Below are positions 8,762 to 16,855 of a DNA stretch of 64,000 nt, in pieces; the stretch's first letter is position 1, and every line of letters starts with the position of its first letter. The notes under the pieces were generated by a model. That model was not told where the DNA came from, searched no databases, and saw only the letters and a program-made list of their open reading frames with translations. The DNA is from Streptomyces sp. NBC_00620 (lineage in GTDB: Bacteria > Actinomycetota > Actinomycetes > Streptomycetales > Streptomycetaceae). The stretch spans positions 1,736,001 through 1,800,000 of the forward strand of contig NZ_JAPENY010000003.1 of the NCBI RefSeq assembly GCF_026341825.1, read 5' to 3'. Both the position numbers and the translations under genes were made by a program.

Positions 8762-9012
8762 GGCGCATCTCAGCATCAAAGAGACCGAGTTCGTGCACCT
8801 TTTCGCCAAGTGACCATTCGTGACATTTCTCGGCGGAAAAGAAGACTCGGGTTCCGGTTTCCGGAACAGAACCGCATCCGACGGCAGCCGACGCCGCGAA
8901 GAACTTCGACGGCTCCACCCTCTTCGGCGAGTCCGTCCTGCCGGCCGAGCCGGTCCCCGCCCCGGACCGCGTCCACCAGACCCGGAGCGCTTCAGTGCTG
9001 GCCGGACTGTGG
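8762..9012. other. Intergenic stretch, possible coding remnant
   Basis: On the plus strand from about 8884 a frame reads AADAAKNFDGSTLFGESVLP, which has coding-like codon bias but no start and no recognised family. It may be the tail of a deleted gene. The promoter of the leftward SpoIIE-type gene should lie at its left end. Nothing else is seen. Confidence 0.3.
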
Positions 9013-9678
9013 TTACTGGGCCCCGCTCATCTTTCCGAGGTACTCCTGGACGCGCCCGATCTGCCAGACCTCGCCGATCTTGTGCTTGATGTCGAAGAGA
9101 TTCGCCGCGTGGACGTCAGGATCCCGGTCGCCCACGGCCTCCTCGACCACGACGGGTATGAATCCGTGCTGCATGGCGTCCAGAGCGGTGGCGCGGACGC
9201 AGCCGCTCGTGGAGAGTCCGCCGATGAGCAGGGTGTCGATTCCTTCGGCAGTGAGGTGAGCGGCCAGCTCGGTGCCGAAAAAGGCACTCGGATACTGCTT
9301 CGTCACGGTCAGTTCGTCCGCCACCGGGGCCAGCCCGTCGATGAACTCGCCGAAGGGGCTGCCCTCGGTGAATGCCCGCAGAGTGGGCACCTTGCGGAAG
9401 AAGACGCCGCCGTCGCTTCCGTCCGCCCGCAGCAGCACGCGCGTGACGATCACCGGAATCCCGGCCCGGCGCGCGTCGGCCAGCAGCACCCTCATCGCCT
9501 CGACCGCCGGTTCGACCCCGGCGTAGAGCGGACAGTCCGGGTCGACGTAAGCGCGGGCGGGGTCCACCAGGAGCAGAGCCGGGCAGGTCCCGGGGGTGAG
9601 CTCCCCGCCGAACCCGGCGCGCTCGTAGTCCTCCTGCTGGGCCTGCTGTGGGTGCGGGGACTGCTGGGAACCGGTCAT
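9013..9678 (-). CDS. Isochorismatase-like cysteine hydrolase, RutB/N-carbamoylsarcosine amidase type
   Basis: A 221-residue alpha/beta hydrolase of the cysteine hydrolase superfamily. The triad is visible: Asp39 in LLLVDPARAY, Lys127 in TKQYPSAFFGT and Cys160 in LSTSGCVRATALDA. The GCVRATA elbow is closest to N-carbamoylsarcosine amidohydrolases and ureidoacrylate hydrolases. Its ATG overlaps the stop of the MFS gene by 4 nt (ATGA). A RutA-like oxygenase lies at the other end of the operon, so a RutB-like role (removing carbamate or ammonia from a ring-opened pyrimidine or related ureide) is inferred. The sequence alone cannot fix the substrate. Confidence 0.85.
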   Translation of the reverse strand: MTGSQQSPHPQQAQQEDYERAGFGGELTPGTCPALLLVDPARAYVDPDCPLYAGVEPAVEAMRVLLADARRAGIPVIVTRVLLRADGSDGGVFFRKVPTLRAFTEGSPFGEFIDGLAPVADELTVTKQYPSAFFGTELAAHLTAEGIDTLLIGGLSTSGCVRATALDAMQHGFIPVVVEEAVGDRDPDVHAANLFDIKHKIGEVWQIGRVQEYLGKMSGAQ

Positions 9679-11216
9679 GGCGACGTCCTTCGTGTGGTGG
9701 CGGGTTCCGGGCGGGCGTCCATGGCGGCGTCAGCGGTACGGGGCAACCGGAACGATGTGGGAAACGCCAGGCAGATCGCTCCCCCCGCCACGGCGATGCC
9801 CGTGAGGACGAACCCCGTGACGCGGATGTTGGCGACGAACCGGCTCAACTCGCCCGACGCGAGCACGTTCAGCGTGTTCAGTGTCCCTTCGTACGCGGCG
9901 TTCCGGGCCGGTTCGCTCAGTCCCGCCGTCGTGCACGCGAGTGCGAGCGCCGTGCTGAGCAGATAGCCCACGTTCTGCGTGGTCGACCGCAGGCCGTTGG
10001 CCACTCCGCGCCGGGCCGCCGGCACGCCGAGCATCAGCGCGCTCGTACTGGGCGTCATGAACAGCCCGGTGCCGGCCCCTATGAGGAAGAGGAACGGGGC
10101 CACGGTCCAGAAGGGCACAGCCGCCGGCGACAGCGTCAGCGTGAAGCCCAGCAGCCCGCACGCCGTCACCGCCATGCCTGCCGTCGTCAGCGCTCGCGGA
10201 GTGAAACGGCCGAAGAGCGAACCGGCGGCCGCCGAGCTGATCAGCGTGCCGATCGCGACCGGTGTCACCAGCACCCCCGCCTCCAGTGACGTGGCCCCGC
10301 CGGCCGCCTGCTCGTGCAACGACGCCAGCAGGACGACGGCGTAGGTGCCGACCGCGTTGGCGAGCACGGCCGCGAGCACCAGGGCGATCGCGCGGGTACG
10401 CAGCAACGCCACGTCGACCAGGGGGTACGGCCGCCGCGTCTGGACGAGGACGAACACCGCGAACAGCACGACGGCCGCGCCGCCGCAGACCCACGGCAGC
10501 CATCCGGCGACCGTGGCCGTGGCGCGAGGGGTGAGTGCGAGGACCAGAGTGGTCAGCATCGCCATGGACAGCAGTGCGCCCAGCAGGTCGAACGGTTCAC
10601 GGACCCCGCCGGACCGCCGGACCGTACTGCCTCCGCTCGGCGGAATGAGCGGAACGACCAGCGCCGATGCGACGATCGCGGCCAGTCCGATCGGCACGCA
10701 GACGACGAACAGCCCACGCCAGCCGAGCAGTTCGCTCGCCGCGCCGCCGACAACCGGCCCGGCGACCTGGGCCACCGCGGCCACCGTCACGTTCCAGCCG
10801 AGCGCCCGGCCCAGGGTCCGCGCGGGGAACACGTCGGTCAGCAGGGCGGTGTTGTTGGTGATCACCGCGGCGGCACCGACCGCCTGCACGACCCGTGCCG
10901 CGATCAGGAACTCCGCCGACGGGGACAGCGCCGCGAGCCCGGTCGCGGCGGTGAAGACGACAAGCCCGGCCAGATAGAGCCTGCGGCGGCCGACAAGGTC
11001 GGCGATCCGGCCGAAGACGAGGATCAGCGCGGTGGTGCCCAGCATGTAGCCGAGCAGGATCCAGTCGGCCTGACCGGGGCCCGCCCCCAGCTCCCTGGTG
11101 ATCGTGGGCAGCGCGACGGCAAGACCGCTCATGTTGAGGAACACGGCAACCACACCCACCGCGGTGGCGGCGAACACCCACCGCGGATCACGGACGGCGG
11201 GCCCCTCCCCGGGCAT
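9675..11216 (-). CDS. MFS transporter, DHA2-like (14 TM)
   Basis: A 513-residue permease with about 14 hydrophobic helices, including the DHA signature GYMLGTTALILVFGRIADLVGRRR between helices 2 and 3 and GPVVGGAASELLGWRGLF in the motif C region. The start ATG 11216 (MPGEGPAVRDPRWVF) overlaps a TGA of the upstream amidase relic as TGATG, so the gene was translationally coupled to the lost amidase. It is coupled at its 3' end to the cysteine hydrolase gene. In this catabolic context it could import the substrate or export a toxic intermediate; DHA2 proteins are usually exporters. Confidence 0.88.
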   Translation of the reverse strand: MPGEGPAVRDPRWVFAATAVGVVAVFLNMSGLAVALPTITRELGAGPGQADWILLGYMLGTTALILVFGRIADLVGRRRLYLAGLVVFTAATGLAALSPSAEFLIAARVVQAVGAAAVITNNTALLTDVFPARTLGRALGWNVTVAAVAQVAGPVVGGAASELLGWRGLFVVCVPIGLAAIVASALVVPLIPPSGGSTVRRSGGVREPFDLLGALLSMAMLTTLVLALTPRATATVAGWLPWVCGGAAVVLFAVFVLVQTRRPYPLVDVALLRTRAIALVLAAVLANAVGTYAVVLLASLHEQAAGGATSLEAGVLVTPVAIGTLISSAAAGSLFGRFTPRALTTAGMAVTACGLLGFTLTLSPAAVPFWTVAPFLFLIGAGTGLFMTPSTSALMLGVPAARRGVANGLRSTTQNVGYLLSTALALACTTAGLSEPARNAAYEGTLNTLNVLASGELSRFVANIRVTGFVLTGIAVAGGAICLAFPTSFRLPRTADAAMDARPEPATTRRTSP

Positions 11217-11385
11217 CAGGCCGACCACACGTCCAGGCCATCGGGGGCCCGCTCGTGATGGCCCGTCACCGACTGGAGTACCTCGGCCGGCCCCAGACGG
11301 ACGTCGTCGGCCCAGGGGCGCCCGACGAGTTGCACACCCGTCGGCAGTCCCCCGGCGGGGGCGGCGAACGGTCGTCGGACGTACA
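11216..11385 (-). pseudogene. Amidase-signature enzyme, C-terminal relic
   Basis: Immediately upstream of the MFS start, the minus strand reads PFAAPAGGLPTGVQLVGRPW and then ADDVRLGPAEVLQSV, ending in a TGA that overlaps the MFS ATG. This is the conserved C-terminal segment of amidase-signature enzymes (the GLP-GVQLVG motif). Only about 55 codons remain. The stop of the RutA-like gene is at 11443, so the catalytic Ser-Ser-Lys part has been deleted. The surviving tail keeps the TGATG coupling signal for the MFS gene. Confidence 0.7.
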
Positions 11386-11442
11386 GGAGTCGGCACCCCC
11401 GGAGCCGACGCGCGCGGACTCCGACGACGTTCACCGCATCGT

Positions 11443-12516
11443 TCACCGGGGAAGCGAGCGCGACTTCATCAGCGGCTGGATGCGTGTACCGAAGTTCTCC
11501 AGGCCTTCGAGGAAGTCGTCGAAGACGAGCATGATCCCCTTGGTACCCGCGACTTCGGTGACCTCGTCGAGCATGCTCGCGACGGTCTCGTACGACCCGA
11601 CCAGCGTGCCCATGTTGAAGTTCACCGCACCCTCGGGCAGCGCGATGGTCCGGGCCGTCGACGTGCCGTCGGAGGTCGTGTCCGTGGCCGTCTCCCCCGC
11701 CATGTACGCCAGCGCGGCGTGGTCCGCGTTGTCGTGGTAGTCCTGCCACTTGGCCTGGGCGGCCTCGTCGGTCTCGTCGGCGATGACCATGAAGAGCGAG
11801 AGTGCGCCGACGTCACGGCCGGTCTTCTTCGCCGCGTCGACGAGGGTGGCCGTGGTGTCCGAGAGCGCGAGCGGGGTGTTGACGCCGCTGCCCAGGATGA
11901 AGTTGTACTGGGCGTGCTCGGCGGCGAACTTCATGCCGGTGTTGCTCTGGCCGGCGGCGACGATGTCGATGTGCCCGTTCGCCGGGCGCGGGGACAGCAC
12001 GCAGTCGTCCATCTTGTAGAACTCGCCCTTGAAGTTGCTGACGCCCTCGCTCCACAGCTCCTTCATCACGGTGACGTACTCGGCGGCCCGCGCGTAGCGG
12101 TTGCCGAAGTGCTCGTCCCCTGGCCACAGGCCCATCTGGGAGTACTCGCCGGGTGCCCAGCCGCTGACGATGTTGATGCCGAAGCGCCCTGGGGCGATCG
12201 AGTCGATCGTCACCGCCATGCGCGCGACGATGGCGGGCTCCAGCGCGAGGATCGGTGTGGAGGCATACAGCTTGATGCGCTCCGTCACGGCGGCCAAGCC
12301 CGCCATCAGCGTGAACGACTCCAGGTTGTGGTCCCAGAACTCGGTCTCGCCGCCGAATCCCTTGAGCTTGATCATCGACAGCGCGAAGTCGAGCCCGTGT
12401 TCCTCCGCCTTCTGCACGATGGCCTTGTTCAGCTCGAAGCTCGGCAGGTACTGGGGCGAACTCTTCGATATGAGCCAGCCGTTGTTGCCGATGGGGATGA
12501 AGACGCCGATGTCCAT
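11443..12516 (-). CDS. rutA: RutA-like FMN-dependent pyrimidine monooxygenase
   Basis: A 357-residue LLM-class flavin monooxygenase that closely follows the RutA family. Diagnostic stretches are VFIPIGNNGWLIS near the start, FALSMIKLKGFGG, TEFWDHNLESFTLMAGLAAV, MDDCVLSPRPANG, FMVIADETDEAAQAKW, VNFNMGTLVGSYETVASMLDE and FDDFLEGLENFGTRIQPLM. RutA opens the uracil ring through a flavin-N5-peroxide to give a ureidoacrylate-type product. ATG 12516 is supported by AGGAG 7 nt upstream (CCAGGAGCGGC). It heads an operon with the amidase relic, MFS and cysteine hydrolase genes. The other rut genes (rutC-F) are absent here, so uracil itself may not be the substrate. Confidence 0.9.
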   Translation of the reverse strand: MDIGVFIPIGNNGWLISKSSPQYLPSFELNKAIVQKAEEHGLDFALSMIKLKGFGGETEFWDHNLESFTLMAGLAAVTERIKLYASTPILALEPAIVARMAVTIDSIAPGRFGINIVSGWAPGEYSQMGLWPGDEHFGNRYARAAEYVTVMKELWSEGVSNFKGEFYKMDDCVLSPRPANGHIDIVAAGQSNTGMKFAAEHAQYNFILGSGVNTPLALSDTTATLVDAAKKTGRDVGALSLFMVIADETDEAAQAKWQDYHDNADHAALAYMAGETATDTTSDGTSTARTIALPEGAVNFNMGTLVGSYETVASMLDEVTEVAGTKGIMLVFDDFLEGLENFGTRIQPLMKSRSLPR

Positions 12517-12570
12517 GCCGCTCCTGGTTGGCGGGTGGGGTGAGCCTGACGGGGTATCAACGTGCTTGTG

Positions 12571-12614
12571 TGATCGATGAGTTCCAGAATGACTTCGAAT
12601 GTATTCGTCGATCA
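12571..12614. promoter_or_regulatory. Candidate operator/promoter region of the rutA operon
   Basis: Between the LacI gene and rutA lies an AT-richer patch with inverted half sites TGATCGA (12571-12577) and TCGATCA (12608-12614) flanking GAATGACTTCGAATGTATTC. It lies about 55-100 nt upstream of the rutA ATG. The neighbouring LacI protein is the natural candidate binder. This is inferred from position and symmetry only. Confidence 0.4.
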
Positions 12615-12647
12615 TTACTGGCCCCCTCCCGATCTGTGAACGGTGCG

Positions 12648-13673
12648 CTACACCGCGGTCGTGCTGCCGCGCCGAACGAGCTCGACACCGAAGTTCCGGT
12701 GCACCGGCCGCCCGGCCGCCCCGTCGATCCGGGCGAGCAGCAGCTTCGCCGCCGTCGCGGCCATGTCCCGCAGGGGCTGGCGCACAGTGGAAAGGTCGAA
12801 CATCGACCAGCCGGACGCCTCCAGGTCGTTGTAGCCGATCACGGAGACGTCGCCCGGCACGTCCAGGCCGAGCCGCTGTGCCGCGTCGAGCGTCCCGTAC
12901 GCCACGTAGTCGGTGACGCAGAACAGAGCCGTCGGCCTCCGCGCGGCCGGTCCTGCGAGCAGCGTCCGGCCACCCTCGAATCCGGTCGCCGGATCGATCC
13001 GGCCGCGGAACACCAGCGCCTCGCCGAGCGGCCGGCCTGCCTCGGCGAGGGCGTCCCGGAACCCCTTCTCGCGCAGCGCGACCCCGGCGTTCCCCAAGGG
13101 GCCCGAGACCAGCCCGATCCGTCGGTGACCGAGTTCCAGCAGATGCCCGGCGACCAGTCGGCCCCCGTGTTCATTGTCCGAGGTGACCCGGTCGGCGACA
13201 GACGCCCGGCCCGCCCCGTCGAGGTCGCGGTTCAGGATGACGAGCGGGATCCGCCAGTCGATCAGTTCCGACACCATGGGCGAGTCGAGCCACGGCGAGA
13301 TGTACACGACGCCGTCGACGAGGCCGCCCCGCAGGGCCCGGACGTCCCGGTCGAGCGCGCCCTCGGCACGGTCGCCGAGCAGCAGGATCCGGTACTCGTG
13401 CCGGGTGAACTCGTCCCGCAGCGTGTCGACCAGCATGGGATACGACGGGTTGCGCAGATCACGGCTGACGATCGCGATGCTCCACGACTTACGGGTGACC
13501 AGCCGGCGGGCGGTGACGAGCGGGACGTAGCCCATCTCGGCCGCGATCGCCCGGATCCGGTCGCGTGTCTCCCGCACGACGCGGGGATCGTCGCGCAGCG
13601 CCCGCGACACGGTCGACTGGGACACCTGCGCCTTGCGCGCCACGTCGTAGCTCGTCACCGGCCGCTGCACCAC
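12648..13673 (-). CDS. LacI-family transcriptional regulator
   Basis: A 341-residue repressor with an N-terminal LacI helix-turn-helix (TSYDVARKAQVSQSTVSRAL) and hinge helix (YVPLVTARRLVTRKS), followed by a periplasmic-binding-protein-like effector domain (LVDGVVYISPW, GHRRIGLVSGP, ALFCVTDYVAYGTLDAAQRLG, VSVIGYNDLEAS, TVRQPLRDMAATAAKLLL). It sits 131 nt upstream of rutA on the same strand and is probably its regulator. The effector is not predictable. The GTG start at 13673 places the HTH at residues ~7-26, normal for the family. Confidence 0.9.
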   Translation of the reverse strand: MVQRPVTSYDVARKAQVSQSTVSRALRDDPRVVRETRDRIRAIAAEMGYVPLVTARRLVTRKSWSIAIVSRDLRNPSYPMLVDTLRDEFTRHEYRILLLGDRAEGALDRDVRALRGGLVDGVVYISPWLDSPMVSELIDWRIPLVILNRDLDGAGRASVADRVTSDNEHGGRLVAGHLLELGHRRIGLVSGPLGNAGVALREKGFRDALAEAGRPLGEALVFRGRIDPATGFEGGRTLLAGPAARRPTALFCVTDYVAYGTLDAAQRLGLDVPGDVSVIGYNDLEASGWSMFDLSTVRQPLRDMAATAAKLLLARIDGAAGRPVHRNFGVELVRRGSTTAV

Positions 13674-13843
13674 GGTCGGATACTAGTGCCCTACGCAGTG
13701 TCACCAACCGGAACCTCGGCGTGACCGACCAGTAACTCGTCCTGAATTTCCGCCAGTTGATGCAGGCATCCGCTGCCGGAGCCGCAGGTGTGGATCCTGC
13801 GAAGCAACGCATCACGTGAGACTGGAACGGTAAAGTCCGCGGC

Positions 13844-16792
13844 ATGAACGCGCGTCTGGCTCTACTCGGCACGGTGGATCCCAGCGTCGCGGAGAGCGAG
13901 GTCTTCCGGCTGGCACTCCAGCACGCCGTGGGAGAGCTGGGCGCCCTGGGGGGAACGATTCACCTTCGCGGCCCCATGTCCGCGCTGCGCCTGGTGTCGT
14001 CCACCGGTCTGCCTCCCGCGCTCACCCGCTCCTGGGAGATCATCGACCAGGAGGGGCCGTTGGCCCAGGCCCGGGCCGTGCACCAGGGCCGTGGCGTGTG
14101 GGTGCCGCGGAAGCCCAGGCCCACGGACGCGTCGAACACGGAAGTCATCTGGCCCGGCACCGGCCTGGCCGCTTTACCGCTGTTCGGCGGGGACCGCAGC
14201 ATCGGCGCGCTCACGGTCCTGACGAGCGACCAGGGCGAGCCCACCCCCCAGCAGTGGGACTTCCTCCGGGCGCTGATCACCTGGACCGAAGAGCGCATGA
14301 GCCAGGCCCCGCCGCCCTCCACGCCCTCCCGGAGGGAGCTGAGCGGTGACCGTGACCGCCTGCGGCAGGCCTTGAAAGAGGTCAGAGTCGGCTCGTGGGA
14401 CTGGGACATCCAGGGCGGCGAGCTGCTGTGGGACGAGGCGGCCCTGGAGCTGTACGGCACCAGGCCGGAGGACTACACCGCCAGGGTCGAGAACTGGATG
14501 GTGTGCGTCCACCCCGACGACCTGGCGCCGACGCTGGACGCGGTGGACCGGGCGATCCGCGACCACGACGTGTTCGAGGCCGAGTACCGGGTACGGCGCC
14601 TGGACGGCACGTACGGCTGGACGCAGGCCCGCGGCCGGGCGACGTACCACGAGGACGGCGAACCCCACCGGATGATCGGCCTGGGCTGGGAGAGCAACGA
14701 GTCCCGTTCCGCCCGGGACGCGCTCAGCCGCGCCCTGCGCCACATGAGCGACGGCTTCCTCGCGGTGGACGACGAGTGGCGGATCACCTTCGCCAACCTG
14801 GAGGCGGAACGCACGCTGGGCTTCTCCGAGGAGGAGTTGTTCGGGCGTCTGCTGTGGGAGCTGCCCGCCACCCGGGAGGTTCCCGGCATGGAGAGCCGCT
14901 GCCGGGAGGCCGCGGCCGAGGAGAGGTCCGTCGGCTTCGACGTGCGGATGGGGGACACCGGCCGTCGCCACCACGTGCGGCTGGTCCCGGGCCCCGATGG
15001 CCGCACCCTCTATCTCACCGACGTCACCGAGAAACGGCAGCACGAGGAGGAGCGCCGGGCGTCCGAGCGCGCCGCCGGCCAACGTGCGGCCCGTATGGGT
15101 GAGTTGACGACCGCCCTCGCCAAGGCGACGACCTCGCAGGACGTGGTGGACGCGGTCGCGCTCCGGGTGCTCCCGCCGTTCGCCGCCGCCGGCCTCCTGG
15201 TGCAGGCCATCGAGGGCGACCGGCTGTACAACGTGGGTGCGGTCGGATACCCGGAGGGCTTTCTCTCCACGGTCAACAGCCGCCCCCGCGCGTCCGGCGA
15301 CCCGTCCTGGGAGACGATCACGTCCGGTACGCCCCTGTTCCTGTCCTCCGTGCAGGAGTTCACCGCGCGTGCACCGCGGCTGACCGACTCGCCCGACCGT
15401 ACGGGCATGCAGTCCTGGGCGTTCCTGCCGCTGACGGCGTCCGGCCACACCTTCGGCGTGTGCGTCGTGGCCTTCGACCGCCCGCGCCGCCTCGACGACG
15501 AGGAGCGCACCCTGCTGACCACGATCAGCGCTCTCGTCGCCCAGGCCCTGGAGCGGGCCCGCCTGTACGACGCCGAGCACACCCGCTCCCGCGAACTCCA
15601 GCGGAGCCTGCTCCCCCGCGCCCTGCCCGACCTGCCCGCCTGCACCGCGGCGGCCCGCTATCTGCCGGCCGGCCAGGGCATGGACGTGGGCGGCGACTGG
15701 TACGACATCATCCCGCTCTCGGGCGGCCAGGTCGCCCTGGTGGTGGGCGATGTCATGGGCCACGGCCTGCCGGAGGCGGCGACGATGGGCCGCCTGCGCA
15801 CGGCGGTCCACACCCTCGCCGACCTGGAACTCCCGCCCGACGAGATCATGAGCCACCTCAACGACCTGGTCGCCGGCATGGGCGAGGAGTCGTACGTGAC
15901 CTGCCTGTACGCGCTCTACGACTCGACGACCCAGATCTGCTCCATCGCGCGGGCCGGCCATCCCCCGCCGGCGGTGGTCCACCCCGACGGCACGGTCATC
16001 TTCCCGCCCCTGGAGGCGGACCCGCCGCTGGGTGCGGCGGAACCCCCTTTCGAGACGGTCGAGTTGATGGTGCCGGAGGGAAGCCTGCTGGTGCTCTACA
16101 CCGACGGCCTGGTGGAGTCGTCGAAGCGCGAGATGGAGGAGGGCATGGCGGATCTGGCGCGCCTGCTGCACGAGGCGCACCAGGCCGAGCCCGGCACGGA
16201 CATCGATCTGGAGCGCCTCTGCGACACCCTGACGACGGGTCTGCTCCCCGCCGAGCACGCGACGACCGACGACGCGGCCCTGCTCGTGGCCCGCCTGCAC
16301 GCCCTCACCGGCGACCGGATGGCCTCCTGGCCCCTCCCCGAGGACCCACGAGCGGCCGGCCAGGCCCGCCGCCACGTCCGCGAACAGCTCTCCCTGTGGG
16401 GCCTGGACGACCTGACCCCGACCACGGAACTCCTGGCCAGCGAACTGGTGGGCAACGTGATTCGCCACGCCAGAGGCCCACTGCACCTGCGCCTCCTGCA
16501 CGGCGCCGAACTGATCTGCGAGGTCTTCGACGGCAGCCTGACGATGCCCCGAATACGCCGCGCGACGGAAACCGACGAGGGCGGCCGCGGCCTGCAACTG
16601 GTCACGGCCCTCTCCCAACGCTGGGGCACGCGCTACACGGCCACCGGCAAATGCATCTGGACAGAACAGGCACTGCTCACCCCGGAGAGCCGACAGGAAC
16701 CGCCGTCCGGCGCCTTGGACTTGGTGTTCCTGGACACGGATGAGTTCACAGGGGACTTGGACGCCCTGCTCCTCGCGGACGAGGACCGATAG
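13844..16792 (+). CDS. GAF-PAS-PAS-GAF-SpoIIE phosphatase-HATPase regulator with TTA codon
   Basis: A 982-residue multi-sensor protein. Predicted order: GAF-like ~5-150; PAS with PAC-like tail ~175-285 (VRVGSWDWDI, LDGTYGWTQARGRATY); second PAS ~290-395 (DGFLAVDDEWRITFAN, ending LTDVTEKRQ); GAF ~410-580; PP2C/SpoIIE phosphatase ~595-815 (VGGDWYDIIPL, VVGDVMGHGLPEAA, LYTDGLVESS, TTDDAALLVARL); HATPase ~830-945 (N box ELVGNVIRHA, GGRGLQLVTAL). It should dephosphorylate STAS anti-anti-sigma factors and bind a sigma factor in response to small-molecule or light/redox signals. Codon 111 (14174-14176) is TTA, so translation should depend on the bldA tRNA. No STAS or sigma gene is adjacent. Confidence 0.9.
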   Translation: MNARLALLGTVDPSVAESEVFRLALQHAVGELGALGGTIHLRGPMSALRLVSSTGLPPALTRSWEIIDQEGPLAQARAVHQGRGVWVPRKPRPTDASNTEVIWPGTGLAALPLFGGDRSIGALTVLTSDQGEPTPQQWDFLRALITWTEERMSQAPPPSTPSRRELSGDRDRLRQALKEVRVGSWDWDIQGGELLWDEAALELYGTRPEDYTARVENWMVCVHPDDLAPTLDAVDRAIRDHDVFEAEYRVRRLDGTYGWTQARGRATYHEDGEPHRMIGLGWESNESRSARDALSRALRHMSDGFLAVDDEWRITFANLEAERTLGFSEEELFGRLLWELPATREVPGMESRCREAAAEERSVGFDVRMGDTGRRHHVRLVPGPDGRTLYLTDVTEKRQHEEERRASERAAGQRAARMGELTTALAKATTSQDVVDAVALRVLPPFAAAGLLVQAIEGDRLYNVGAVGYPEGFLSTVNSRPRASGDPSWETITSGTPLFLSSVQEFTARAPRLTDSPDRTGMQSWAFLPLTASGHTFGVCVVAFDRPRRLDDEERTLLTTISALVAQALERARLYDAEHTRSRELQRSLLPRALPDLPACTAAARYLPAGQGMDVGGDWYDIIPLSGGQVALVVGDVMGHGLPEAATMGRLRTAVHTLADLELPPDEIMSHLNDLVAGMGEESYVTCLYALYDSTTQICSIARAGHPPPAVVHPDGTVIFPPLEADPPLGAAEPPFETVELMVPEGSLLVLYTDGLVESSKREMEEGMADLARLLHEAHQAEPGTDIDLERLCDTLTTGLLPAEHATTDDAALLVARLHALTGDRMASWPLPEDPRAAGQARRHVREQLSLWGLDDLTPTTELLASELVGNVIRHARGPLHLRLLHGAELICEVFDGSLTMPRIRRATETDEGGRGLQLVTALSQRWGTRYTATGKCIWTEQALLTPESRQEPPSGALDLVFLDTDEFTGDLDALLLADEDR

Positions 16793-16855
16793 CGATGTCC
16801 CGCGGTGACGGCCTCCGCGACTGAGCGGACCCGAGATCGGGGTCGGCGGCGGACA

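Noticed and set aside
8995..9966. Long plus-strand frame opposite the cysteine hydrolase gene
   Set aside because: It is the antisense shadow of a gene with intact catalytic motifs; GC-rich codons keep several frames open.
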